Below, one piece after another: positions 1 through 11,065 of a DNA stretch of 64,000 nucleotides; the stretch's first letter is position 1, and each line of letters begins with the position of its first letter. The DNA lies in contig JADCRB010000025.1 of assembly GCA_021464245.1 (NCBI GenBank), positions 3,570,245 to 3,634,244 on the forward strand, written 5' to 3'. The notes under the pieces were generated by a model, which searched no databases, was not told the DNA's origin, and saw only the letters and a list, made by a program, of their open reading frames with translations. The stretch comes from Carallia brachiata. Its lineage: Eukaryota > Streptophyta > Magnoliopsida > Malpighiales > Rhizophoraceae. The translations under genes and the position numbers were made by a program.

Positions 1-332
1 CTTTGTGTCAACAAAATAACCATGGCAACATGTCACACAGTGGACTTTTTTTTTTTTTTCTTAACAAGCACAGTGATCAACAAGATTTATATCCGAGTTA
101 GAATGCACGTAATTAACCTTAAAATAGGGATGGGGCTGATCTAGAAGCTAAAGGTGCCAGTTGGGCAGCTATAAGCATCAACCTAAATTTGCTTGGATGC
201 TGCAATAACTTCTAGTCTCATTATGAAGTTCTGAAAAAAGCTGGGGTTGGTACTAAGGTTATCTTGTTAGTCAATTATGGCCAAGAATAGGTAAAAGCTT
301 GTCATCTGGGTAAGTTAGTATAGTACGTAAAG

Positions 333-429
333 GATAAGATAAGGCCAATTCTGGTGGTGTGTCTTGGCTCAGTACTTATAGTGGGTAAAAGATAAGATAA
401 GGCCAATTCTGGTGGCGTACCCTGGCTCA
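333..429. repeat. Two-unit tandem repeat, period 58
   Basis: A unit beginning GATAAGATAAGGCC at 333 recurs at 391. The first ~39 bases of each unit, through the shared CTGGCTCA/TTGGCTCA end, are nearly identical. No function is apparent. Confidence 0.7.
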
Positions 430-2098
430 TTTCTCTCCTCCATTTCGTGTATATAAACATTCGGCATTAGAGCTCGCTTAATTAACGAGTGAATTTGCGT
501 CATTATAATGTTGGATGCCTTAGCCGCATCACCTGTTGGGCAATGGGGCATGCTTTGCAATGCTAGACAAGTAGCCATCCGTAGTTGTAGACAGTTTCTG
601 AAAATCATGGGAACGCTTAATATGCTGCTCTTGGACAAAATGTTAACAGTAAACAAATTTAATATAGGCCCGCCTAACACTACTTCTCTTAAATTGATTT
701 AGCAGTGATAGAGAGGGTGACATGACCCAAACCTTTATTTATCATGTCCACATTTCAAAGCTGCTATCAGACCATTTCCACTTGCCGACTTCGCTTGAAA
801 TGACACAATTAATTTCTTTCTTTTGCTTTCCTTAACATAATTTTTAAGCCAAATATTAGGTATGATTCTTTGAATGAAATAAAGTAATATTAAAATAATA
901 TAAATTATTAACTGATCAATTTTTTTTTAAAAAAATATAAATAAATTATTAAAATATTATTGAATGAATTGTATAATTATTTTTATACAAATTAAAATCA
1001 CTCTTTACTTAAAGCCCTATGCCTCCTTTTTATTCTGATGTGCACCCGAGAAAGAGACCTAATAAATGATGTCAACGATAGGCTTTATAAGCTTTCGTGA
1101 TTGGAAAATTTTTCGCAACCATTAAGAAGCCAATTCAACACCAGTTGTGGTGACTTAGATAGAAGCTTTATGTACCGAAGGAACTAGGAAGCCTTTCATG
1201 ATCGAATGTGTGCGGTTGTTTTGAATAACCCAAAGCGATATTTCCCAACAATGTTCTCTCTTTTTTATTCTAATCTATCTCTACAGAACTACTAAATATT
1301 GATAGGATCATGGGTCATTGTCCCTCTCTAGTAAGCATCAGCAAGCAATTTTATTGTCTAGGCAAGTTGATATTGACTAATGGGTCCTTTGATTTTGACA
1401 CCCTCCACCAATGAGCACTATTTTTTCTCTTTAGACCAACATTGGGGGCCCTATCTCAAGCATCAGAAACCCTTTACAGCTCCTCACACATTTTAAGTGC
1501 CAAACTGCCAAGAGCTTTTCAACTACTGCTTGCAAAATTTTCCTTTTGTCCATCTTTTAGTGTTGAATTTCATCACTTTCTCCAATCTTTGCGAAGGAAA
1601 AAAGCCACTTGAACTTAAAAGATACATACGTGGGATTTAGCTTTTGATCTAATCTAAAATTGTAGTAAAGTTTATAATCATTCCGAACCACGCATTTGCC
1701 ACTCCATAAGCAAAAGTAGATCGTGTCATTGTCAGGAGTCAACATCTATTTCTCATTTTAAAAAAGAAAAAATATATTAATTTGCGATTATGGAATCTAG
1801 CCTTGATTGCAACAAGAAGTGAATTTAATGGATCACGGTCAAATTAATGTCGGTGGAAATTAGGTGGGTTGCGTGGCAATGAGCTTACTTTGATTAGAAT
1901 AGCTTCCACATATTGTCGAGTTGACATTGAAATTTATTTAAAAATCTTGTGCTCGTACTAGCAATAAAGACACAATTTCCCTTTTTCCGCCGGCTGAATC
2001 GATAATGAACTCAGAATTAAAAAAATGTGCAGAGAATGTCACAATCCCCAACTGAAGTAGGGTTAGGAGTTGCTTATCAATATAATATCTTGTTTTAC

Positions 2099-2176
2099 CT
2101 CATCGTCAGAATCCTTAGACATTTACGAACCAAAAAACTCATCGTCAGAATCCTTAGACATTTACGAACCAAAAAA
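2099..2176. repeat. Perfect 39-bp tandem duplication
   Basis: The 39 bases at 2099-2137 are repeated without change at 2138-2176 (unit begins CTCATCGTCAGAATCC and ends in an A run). Perfect identity implies a recent replication-slippage type duplication. It is followed by a TTTTA repeat near 2190-2213. Confidence 0.9.
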
Positions 2177-2644
2177 GTGTTGAAGTTTTTTTTATTTTAT
2201 TTTATTTTATTTTATAGGTATTTTGGGGCATGAGGCTTCAGGTAGCCGGTTCACGGGTAGAATTTTGGTTTCCGGTTTTGGAATTCCTGCTTCATGCAAC
2301 CAATCTGGTTCTTAGAGGAAAAAAAAAACAAAAAACACATCACATGACTCAGACTTGGAAGTTAGAGGTACTAAATCTCAACCAACTGGCCTATGGTCAG
2401 TGTTCTGTTACTCTCTTTGTTTTGTTTTTTTATTTTTTTGTAAATTGTCACTCTCCCTGGACTATGGTCAGTGTTCCTCTTTATTAGGTCTTTATATTAG
2501 AGCGTTACGGGGCTCTTTCTAATGGGCTACTCTCTGGGCCGGAAGAGAAAGGCCCATTTGGATTCGAGAATGCATGCGGCCCTTTTATTTGCATTGTGGG
2601 CTCTCCAGATGCTTTGTACATTTTGCTTGCTCCTCACCATAATA

Positions 2645-2716
2645 GAAATTAGTTTATACTACTTACCAACAAAAAAAAGAAATTAGTTTATACTGATATG
2701 ATAAAAAAAAAAAAAT
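2645..2716 (+). repeat. Serial poly-A-tailed insertion remnants
   Basis: The string TAGTTTATACT occurs at about 2651, 2685 and 2716 (and its core again at 2869 after the SINE). The segments between the first three copies are short and end in A runs, as the 3' stubs of retroposed elements do. This looks like repeated insertion at one target, each event leaving a target-site duplication. The reading is an inference; simple local duplication is the alternative. Confidence 0.45.
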
Positions 2717-2728
2717 AGTTTATACTGA

Positions 2729-2868
2729 GACCGGCAGCTTCTGCTTAGCTGGTCACAGGGCTTACTGCCCACATGAGAGGTGGAGGTTCGAGCCTCCGTT
2801 TGCCCAAATTCCCTCACACCCCCTCTAGTTATATGGGCTTTAACCCTCTAATAGACCAAAAATGAAAA
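2729..2868 (+). mobile_element. tRNA-derived SINE, complete with 12-bp TSD
   Basis: The element is flanked by a perfect 12-bp direct repeat (AGTTTATACTGA at 2717-2728 and 2869-2880). Near its 5' end it has an A-box-like CTTAGCTGG stretch and then a B-box-like GGTTCGAGCC about 45 bases downstream, the internal RNA polymerase III promoter layout of tRNA-derived SINEs. It ends in a short A-rich tail. The length of 140 bp fits plant SINEs. I cannot name the family. Confidence 0.75.
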
Positions 2869-2880
2869 AGTTTATACTGA

Positions 2881-4984
2881 ACCAATGGAAATTAGCTTTT
2901 ATCTTATATGTAACTGTTTTTCTAATGAGAAATCATGAGGTTGGTTAAGGATTGATTTTGACTAGTGCAAAGGGGCAGGAAACCACCTTCTAATACCAGT
3001 AGTTCAGGGCGAAATATAGAATTCGAGAGCTAGTTGGAACCAATTAACAAACAAACATTTTTTGACTTATTATATGTGGACAAATATCTGGCTTGAAATA
3101 TGGTTACAGCGGCTGATGCAGTTACCTATCATCAAGCTCACCAGTGATGCATGAATTTACGACGCTAATTTATCAGCTGAGGCTGCTAGTTGTTAAATAC
3201 ATTTTGATGTTAGTTTGTGCGTCTAAATGGTCCTGTTATTAACTGACAGCACCTCGAGTAAGTCATTTTGATGCTGCACTTAGTTAAATATGAAATCAGC
3301 CACCTCAAAACAGTTCCCTTCACTTGTTTACATCTTGACCCACTTAATATTTCATTTTGTGCACTTTCCACACCTTTTAGTACTTGTTGCTTGATTATAC
3401 ATCTCTGCCAAGGTTTTACTCTATGCAACTCTGTTTTCTTTTGGTTAATCTTGAGCATAAGAAGGGTCAATCTCTGTGTAACAATAAGTTTACTCAATTG
3501 TGATTTAAAGGTCACAAGTTAGAGTCGCGAAAACAACTTTCTTGTGAAAACAAGTGTAAAGTGGCATACATTTGTCTCTTCCTCCATGCAAGAGCCTTGT
3601 GCTCGCTGGGATGCCCTTAGTTTGTATCTCTGTGTCATCGTTTGGATTGGCAAAATGCACTTGCATGATGTGGTACAATGTCATATTTTCTGCTGTTTTT
3701 CTATCTGGGCTGCCTTCATATCTTAAATGGCATTAATCATGGGATTCATAAGCTTACCTATGTACTCTTCTAAATCCATTTTTCTTCTGTTGGGTGGAGA
3801 GATGGAGGTCACAAGATGAAAAGCCATTACAAATTTTGAATCTTGCGGTACAAACTCCTTAGACAGAAAGATGAGATCTAATAACATTGCTGCACAAATT
3901 GTGCGCGTATTTCATTATCTTCTTTTATTTTCATGAATGTTTTACATTAATTATTAGCCGTTTATTATGCTTGATGACGCCAGTTTTTTGTGACATTGGA
4001 CATTTGATAGGACGTGGAAGAACATCTTCTATGATGGGTGTCGGCAGTAATTATTCTATCAACAAAAATGTTCCAGTTACTTAATTGCATCATGTAGCAC
4101 AACTTTACATTTTATAGTGATTGCTGTCGGCTCTCATTTCTAGTTTGATCAAATGGGTGGTGTTTGATTTCCTATTTCTATCAAGTCAGAGGTACATTGC
4201 AAGTCTCCTCTTTCTCCAGCTTGGTCGAATTATGACGCATTTATTTTGGGCGTTACAAGTCCCCTTTCTCGTTGCAAATATCTGGAGCAAATGTGGAATA
4301 AGTGACCAGCCATTACAAATTTTTGCACCTTGCAGCTGAACTTTATTGCATCTGGCAGGCAGCTGTGATTGATCAGAGCCCTGAAGGTGATTTTTATGTT
4401 AGAATCCCAGCAGTGCCCGTAAGATGAGTTAAGAGCGATTGATCCTTCTAATTCTGCATTTCACATATTAGATCAGAAATTTGGTGCGGTTTCGTGGTCG
4501 ATTTACTTTTGTTTGGTGCATTTGCATAACAGCATAGCTTTGTAAATCTTCAAGCAACAAATCGTGGAGTGGGTTGCTAAATAATCTAGACCCAATCTAT
4601 GTCTTTCGAATTGGGTGGCCAACCCTCCCGACTAATTAAGAATTCTACTTTATAAGAATTTTTATTAGTAATGAAATCTTATCTCTTATTCAGTTAAAAA
4701 AAAAAAAAAAACAAAAAATAGTTTAACCTTTGAGGTTTGCTCAATGAGTCCCGTTAGGTAGTCATATATTTTGTGGACATAGGATAGCCAGAATTAGGTT
4801 TATGGGTCTCACAGCATAAAAAAATCGTTATTGTTTTTTTTAAATTGCAAATTTTCCCCCAAAATTGTACAACACAAAATGCAATAGACATAAATATAAT
4901 CTGCAACGAACCTAAAATTCATGTCTTTGCTAGTTTATTGCAAACTACTATCATATTTGTTGTAAATTATATCATACTTATTGA
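2881..4984. other. Spacer without a recognised gene
   Basis: Several 60-100 codon plus-strand frames occur between 3268 and 4339, but none resembles a known domain and there is no convincing chain of exons. Base composition is less extreme than in neighbouring spacers, so decayed gene or untranslated transcript sequence is possible. A similar phrase CAGCCATTACAAATTTT / AAGCCATTACAAATTTT occurs near 3822 and 4309. Confidence 0.45.
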
Positions 4985-5924
4985 AAAATTATGCATTTTT
5001 TGGTGGAAATTTTCAAAATTTAAAAAAAACAAATCAGTCATGTGGATCCCACATGCTACATCACCTTATGATTCCCTTCTGTCCAAAACCCCTATGTCCA
5101 CAAATCTTCCGTTGTTTGAATATCATTATTCTCATTCTAGTTTGTTAGACATTGTGCTTCAAGTGGCAAATTCTGCAGTTGCATAAGCAGTCTTTGACAA
5201 TTCAAGTTGTTTGCCAGTGATTTGTGTATCATGGATGTCATGAATCTTCGGTTGATATTGCTATGGCTTTATAAGCCGTGATTAAGTTTTTGTATTCCAA
5301 ATGATTCTTTCTGTTTTCTGAATGCCACCTTTGTGGTTTTGGTGTTGCTCCATAGCCTAAATGAAACTACAATCAGTCTCTTTTGCGTCAGTTCCTTTCA
5401 CCTATTTCTTATTATTGTCTTTAATTTGCTGCTCTTCCACTCCAATGGAATGTTTGCTTTCAGTCCAATGCTTTCTAAACTTGCTTGTCCAAAGGTGGCT
5501 TGATGATTATTGATTATCCAAACCTCCTAGTTAGCTTTGTTTTCAATCCGCATGCCCTTTATGCTTGCAGCTGTGTTATATGCATTATGTAACTAAAGTT
5601 TGGTTTTTTGTACAGATGTTTTTTATTGACTAATAATTTCTGTCTTAGCATCTTAATGTGTAATAAGTTAATAAAATTTTTTTTTTAACTTCACAAGAGT
5701 AACTTTAAAATTGTGACAAACAGATATGAATTGTTTAATAAATTGAATTAATAAAAATTATAAAAATAGATAAAATTTTAAATATCGTTACACGAGATTG
5801 TGATATTACTAGTTGTTATTTAAAAGTAAATATATAATTTTACTTTCGTTAATAATTTTTGACTTTCAACAACTGCTTCTTAAGAGCATGAAAGAAACCA
5901 ATCTCTGCCATTTTCAAAGTAAGT

Positions 5925-5967
<43 letters not shown>

Positions 5968-7570
5968 TATTTTATTGTATTTTTTTATATCCCCCACAAA
6001 ACAATGGGTTGGTATTTAAAATAATCAATAAAATGTCTTTTTTCATTGCCTAAAGAGGATATTATACCCTCTCTTTGTAATCCGGAATAATAATCTCAAA
6101 GTTTCTGCGTGGACACTTTCCCCATTTGGGGAATCATAATTTCTGAGGATCCTGCCAATGCTGTGGAGACAAACTCCACTGGCCACCAGAGGGCATATGA
6201 GAACTTAATACTTTGTCATATATATCTATATAAGAAAATAAGGTTAATATTCTGCAATTTTATTAAAGAGTATTATAATATTATATTTAAGGAAGCGGTC
6301 CAGAAAAGATTTAAAGTTTTGATCTTACACACAAATTTAAATCCTTTTAACAAGTTGAATCACACCAATTGCAGTATCTGCTTACATTTTTAATAAGCCA
6401 TATTTGTTTATATCCAAAGGGCTTTACAAATAAATGATTTTGTTCCACAATTATTTTGAAAATGTTTACAAAGAATTGACTTACTACAATTTTCGAAATT
6501 AAAATTTTGTGTGTTCTTATTTGATAAGAACTCCTAACTTATTATTGAACATTTTTTAAACCAACTATGCCAGCAATCAACGTAGAGTAGTTGCATCACA
6601 GCTCGTTAAAAGTACACATCATTAGCTATTTTATTTAAAATCGATTAACGCACCAAATTTTAATGATGGACAACATTTTTTCTTCCAATTCTACGTTGCT
6701 GATTAAAAATATTTTGTTCAATCTTTTATACAATGTTCAACTAGTGAGTGGCAAGAAATTCCAAACACCGAAATTAGTCTAATAAAACCTCCCCCACTAA
6801 TGGTGATCAGTCCAATGATAGTGAACCAATAAAAGCCTTTTGGTCTCAACCTTCACCATGTAAAAAATATAAATTGTAAAGGAGGTGACCTTGCACCAAG
6901 GCAATTATTGCATTTTTATTTCATAATGGAGTCCAATAATGCAGCATCCTCTGAACCTCATCCTCTATTTTGGTAAAGGTCATTTTCTTTTTCCTATGGG
7001 AAAGCAAATTCATATCTTTAACTTGATAACTTAATCTATCTACGGTGAGATCTAATTTTTTTTAATCTTTGCTATTGAAAGAATCTGAAGTTAACCGAGA
7101 TCATCCTCTTTCTCCTTTCTCGCTGTCTACTTGGATTTGGTCACCATTCTTAATTTCAACGTTTATAGGCCCATGTTAGACATGCATAAACTAACACAAA
7201 TGTCACTCATTCAATTTATCTTTAACTAGTACTACATATGTTATAGTACTAATATTCTAAATTTTTATTCCGTTATTTCTAGAAAGACCATCTATCTGTT
7301 TAAGCATTCTTATTTTTGGCAGATTCATTTTTTTGATATGTTTTTTCACAGTTCTATTGGTGACCTAAATGTTAATTAAGAGCAATTAGTAAAAATTTTG
7401 CAATTACACAAGATAATAAAGAATTTTAAACAACACAAACATCTATAAGTTAAGAAAAATTGAATGGTATTTTTAAAAGATGAAATGCTAAACTACAAAT
7501 TAGTTGGTGGGTGGCTTATAATTTTGCATAAAATAAATCATGAAAACGCTAGTCAACCACATGGCACAAC
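4985..7570. repeat. Segmental duplication, copy 1 (units A and B)
   Basis: This segment is repeated, diverged and interrupted, at 7575-12430. Unit A (about 4985-6480) matches about 7580-9360: compare the stretch after 5122 with that after 7900, and the region around a TC microsatellite with CCATTTTC at 5908 and 8578. Unit B (about 6500-7570) matches 9580-9687 plus 11482-12430, including the words AAATTCCAAACACCGAAA and GGAGGTGACCTTG. Copy 1 lacks the insertions seen in copy 2 and so serves as the ancestral empty state. Neither unit encodes a recognisable protein. Confidence 0.8.
5928..5960. repeat. (TC)n microsatellite
   Basis: About 30 bases of alternating TC follow the word GTAAGTGC in unit A. 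The homologous position in copy 2 (8600-8616) has a shorter TC run, so the repeat predates the segmental duplication and has changed length since. Confidence 0.9.
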
Positions 7571-8624
7571 CTTGGTAGCAAAATGATGCATTTTTTGACG
7601 GAAAACATTGAAATTAAAAAAAAAAAATCTAACATGTAAGTTCCACATGTCACATCATCCTAGGTGTTAAAGAGTTAAATATTTTATATTGGTAATAAAT
7701 ATGTCTATAACATAATTAATAATAATTTTAAATTTTTTTTACTTTTATTTTAAATTTTTAGTAGATTTTGAGGTACATAATTATTATTTAACATAATATC
7801 AGAATTTAATTTATTCTTTTTGTCTGCACTCATTAATACTTATAATGATTTTAAACTCCAAAATCTTTATGTCCACTAATCTTTTCCATTGTTGAACATC
7901 ATTATTCTCATTCTAGTTTGTTGGACATTGGGCTTCAAGTGGCATATTCTGCTGCTGCATGAGCTGTCTTTGGCAATTCAAGTTGTTTGCTATTAATTTT
8001 TGTATCATTGATGTCACTCTTCAGTTGATATTGCCAATGGCTTTATAACTCGTGATTCAGTCTATATTCCAGATGATTCTCTCTGTTTTCTGATGTCACC
8101 TTTGTAGCTTTGGTGTTGCTCCATTTCCTAAATGAAACTACAATTAGCCACTTTTGCATCAGTTCCTTTCACCTATTTCTTATTATTGTCTTTACTTGGT
8201 GCTCTTCCACTCTAAAGCAATGCTTGCTTTCTAACATCGCTTGTCCAGTTGTGGCTTAACGATTATTGATTATCCAAACCTGATTAGTTAGCTTTGTGTT
8301 TCAATTTACATGTGCTTTATTCTTGCTGCTGTGTTGTATGCACTATGGAACTGACGTTTATATGTGCCTATGTTATATTAATAAGAGTAGCTTCAAAGTA
8401 GTTAAAAAAATACTCTACATAGTTCAATTCATAAAAAAAAATAAATAAATTAATAAATATTATTGAATCAAATTAAGTTACTTGTTTTTTAAGAGTAACT
8501 ATGCAGACTTTTCTCTGATTAATAATTTCTGACTTTCAGCAGCTGCTCCTCGAGAGCATCAAAGAGACCCATCTTTGCCATTTTCTAAGTAAGTGTTCTC
8601 TCTCTCTCTCTCTCTGTTTTTTTT

Positions 8625-8805
8625 TTATAGAAAATTTCTATTTTAATTTTTTTTAAATAGATATAATTTATTTATAATTTTACGCCATATAACAAGTTAG
8701 GTCCACTTAAATAAAAAAATTAAAAATAATATTTAAATTATATTAAATTATTATTTAATTTTACTAACTAAAAAAAAGTAAAATTAATAAGTAAAATTTT
8801 TTTAA
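8625..8805. repeat. AT-rich dispersed repeat, MITE-like
   Basis: This block is absent from the homologous place in copy 1 (near 5965). Part of it (TTTACGCCATATAACAAG onward, from about 8680) is closely similar to 17750-17860 (TTTACACCATATAATAAG onward), including a shared GGTCCA and a following AATAATATTTAAAT-like stretch. Two dispersed copies plus presence/absence point to a small mobile repeat. Its ends are too AT-rich to define by eye. Confidence 0.5.
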
Positions 8806-9067
8806 TCCCCCCATAAAACAATGGTTGCTATTTAATGTAATCCATGAAGTGCCCTTTTTCATTGCCTAAAGAGGATAGTAGGATTCTCGTACCCCCTCTT
8901 CTTAGTCCAGAATAATAATCTCAGAGTTGCTCCGTGGACACTTTTCCCATTTGGGGAATTAAAATTCCCAGGGATACAGAGGGCTCCAATCAGCACTTGC
9001 TTTTGAACATAAAGATGCAAACTGAGTTGTCGGTGGGCCTTACCAATAAATGGCTGCAACAAAATTA

Positions 9068-9336
9068 ATTTATTTTATTTTTATCTTGAAAATAGATAAA
9101 TAATTCACAGACTAGTCAATGAGATTTGTTTGAACTCTTTATCTGAGGTAGATTAGATAATTTATACTTAATATATAAGTGAGTAAACTTTACAATATTC
9201 AACAAACGTTATTAGACCATTCGTGATCCTCATGAGCTCAGAGTAAGTTTAGCTCTACTTTCTAGCAGGATTTGAACCATGGTATTTCTCACCCAGGACT
9301 CGATTTTTTACTAACTGGACCACACAGTTGGTGTTT
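9068..9336 (-). mobile_element. tRNA-derived SINE (minus strand) with 12-bp TSD
   Basis: A perfect 12-bp direct repeat, GCAACAAAATTA, flanks the element at 9056-9067 and 9337-9348. Read on the minus strand it begins with an A-box-like TGGTCCAGTTAGT and has a B-box-like GGTTCAAATCC about 50 bases later, then a longer 3' region. Copy 1 of the segmental duplication has an uninterrupted site at about 6440-6460, which confirms the insertion. Confidence 0.75.
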
Positions 9337-10290
9337 GCAACAAAATTACCTTGAAAATGTTTCGTAAGAATGGGATGATTTTAATTAAAAGAAATACTAT
9401 ATAACTATATTTATTTAGTAATAAAGATACAACAAAGTAATATAAGTAGTTAAATAATTGATATTTGACCAAAAAAACATAAATTGTTAAATTTCATTAA
9501 ATAAACTGTATAATTACTTTATTATTGGCTAAAGTTAAATTAGGTAAGAAAACTTGTAATTAAATTTGAGGCAAAAATTTTGTTGTGTTGTTGTTTTGGT
9601 AAGAACTCTTGGCTCATAATTGAAAGTTTGTCAAAAACTATATGAGTAATTTATGTAGAGTAGTTACATCACAACTAGTTACAAGTAAGCATAAGGATCA
9701 ATTTCATTTATTATATTTTAAGTTTTTTATATCTCATCCATAATTTTTTTTTTTCAAAATTAATGTCTACCGTTACATTTATCAGTTTAATATTATCTTT
9801 CTATCCATAACATCGTTAACTCAGTTTAATTTGATCTTTTTATCCATAACATCGTTAACTCTACTGATATGGTGTGATTGAATGTGAATCGTCGACAAAA
9901 AGCATACACTTGCCAGGTCAACCAACATATCTGGTATTTTTTAAATTTTGCTTCCATTGTTTCCAAAAAAATTAAGAAAATCAGAGGTTTTATTTAAAGT
10001 TACAAAAATGATTGTAAAAAAATAGCCAAAACCCTTCCCCTCTTTAATACGAATGCCAAAATTGTGCCCGCTATTGTGTTAGGAACCACACCAGAAAATA
10101 GATAACAGAAGCAACAGAAGGGTAAAAAAGGGAGAAGAAGCAGCTTCAAGGGAGAAGATAGAGTTTACTGATGAATGGATCCAATTACAATTTTCATGAC
10201 TCAACTCTTTCCCTTCTAACAATATATATAATAGCTATGAAACACCGGATTGGCAAATGCTCATCGAGCGGTTACAAGTTTCAGTAACAC

Positions 10291-10417
10291 TTTTTTTTGT
10301 CGATAAGGAACTCTATTGAACATTTGAGAAGGGGAAATGAGATTTGTTGGAATTTAAACTCCTACCTACTAGTTGAGAAATAACCTACTCAACCAGTTGA
10401 GCAAATGTTCAACCTCC
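10291..10417 (-). mobile_element. SINE nested in the Mutator-like element
   Basis: A T run at 10291-10298 is the tail of a minus-strand element. On the minus strand it opens with a CAACTGGTTGAGTAGG A-box-like stretch, then a B-box-like AGGAGTTTAAATTCC. The flanks AGTTTCAGTAACAC (10277-10290) and AAACTTCAATAACAC (10418-10432) look like a diverged target-site duplication. It therefore inserted into the element, or into the source DNA before capture. Confidence 0.6.
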
Positions 10418-10499
10418 AAACTTCAATAACACTAAAGAAATGAATCCTTGCTCTCTCTACAACTACATTATTATTGGGCCTACTCTTAGACTGGACCTG

Positions 10500-11065
10500 A
10501 GTTGCTTGCTCATCAAATGGGTCCTAACATACCGCCGCAACACTTCAATGCTAGTTTGACGTCTCCGAGCAATGGAGGCTTGATCGAGCGAGCTGCAAGA
10601 TTCTTAATGTTCGCCAGCGAGTGCTCGAATAACACCACCGGCAACAATTCTCCTAAGACGGGCTTCAAATTCCAGGGTAAATCTCGAGAAGTCTGTGAAG
10701 AGCGATCCCGTCGAGACAGAATCGTTCCTGAATTCAACGTCACCACTGGTTGCCGATCTGACTGCTGAGAGCGGGTGGCAGAATTAGAGGTCGGTGAAGA
10801 GGAAGTAAAGAGAGAAGAAGGTAATTGAAATTAATTATTTCGTAGGTTTTCACTAATTTAAACCTAATTAAGCCTCTAAATTCCCACAATTATCTCATTA
10901 ATTACCTACTTACTATCTTCGAATTTGATTATGCAGGCAAAAGGTCAAGCGTAGAAGAGCAAAGGCACTGAGATTGAGGAATCTGGAAGTAGGCAGAATC
11001 TTCCTTACGTTCACGTTACGGCTCGGCGAGGCCAAGCCAACAATAGCTGTGGCTTAACAAGTTAA
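10500..11065 (+). pseudogene. Captured fragment of a bHLH transcription factor
   Basis: Conceptual translation gives pieces of the plant bHLH subgroup that includes BEE, CIB and bHLH49/62/78-type proteins. The first piece has SNGGLIERAARF and, further on, VADLTAESGWQN (after a frame change); the second, after a GT-AG intron (10821-10936), is AKGQA-KSKGTEIEESG; the third has YVHVTARRGQANNS, corresponding to the start of the basic region (family pattern HVRARRGQAT). The HLH itself is missing. In-frame stops in each larger piece and the frame change after about residue 58 show it is not functional. Retained introns mean capture of genomic DNA rather than of an mRNA copy. It lies wholly between the inverted repeats of the surrounding element. 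Confidence 0.75.

Larger units (their letters stand above)
1..2640. other. Intergenic AT-rich spacer, no gene seen
   Basis: No reading frame in this stretch resembles a known protein, and the open frames are short and uncorrelated between strands. It contains two short tandem repeats listed separately and many A/T runs. A patch around 2519-2575 is richer in GGCCCA-type motifs, which occur in some plant promoters, but no gene follows it. Confidence 0.6.

Noticed and set aside
2729..2868. A genuine tRNA gene because of the A- and B-box-like blocks
   Set aside because: No cloverleaf can be formed, and the A-rich tail with perfect target duplication shows a SINE instead.
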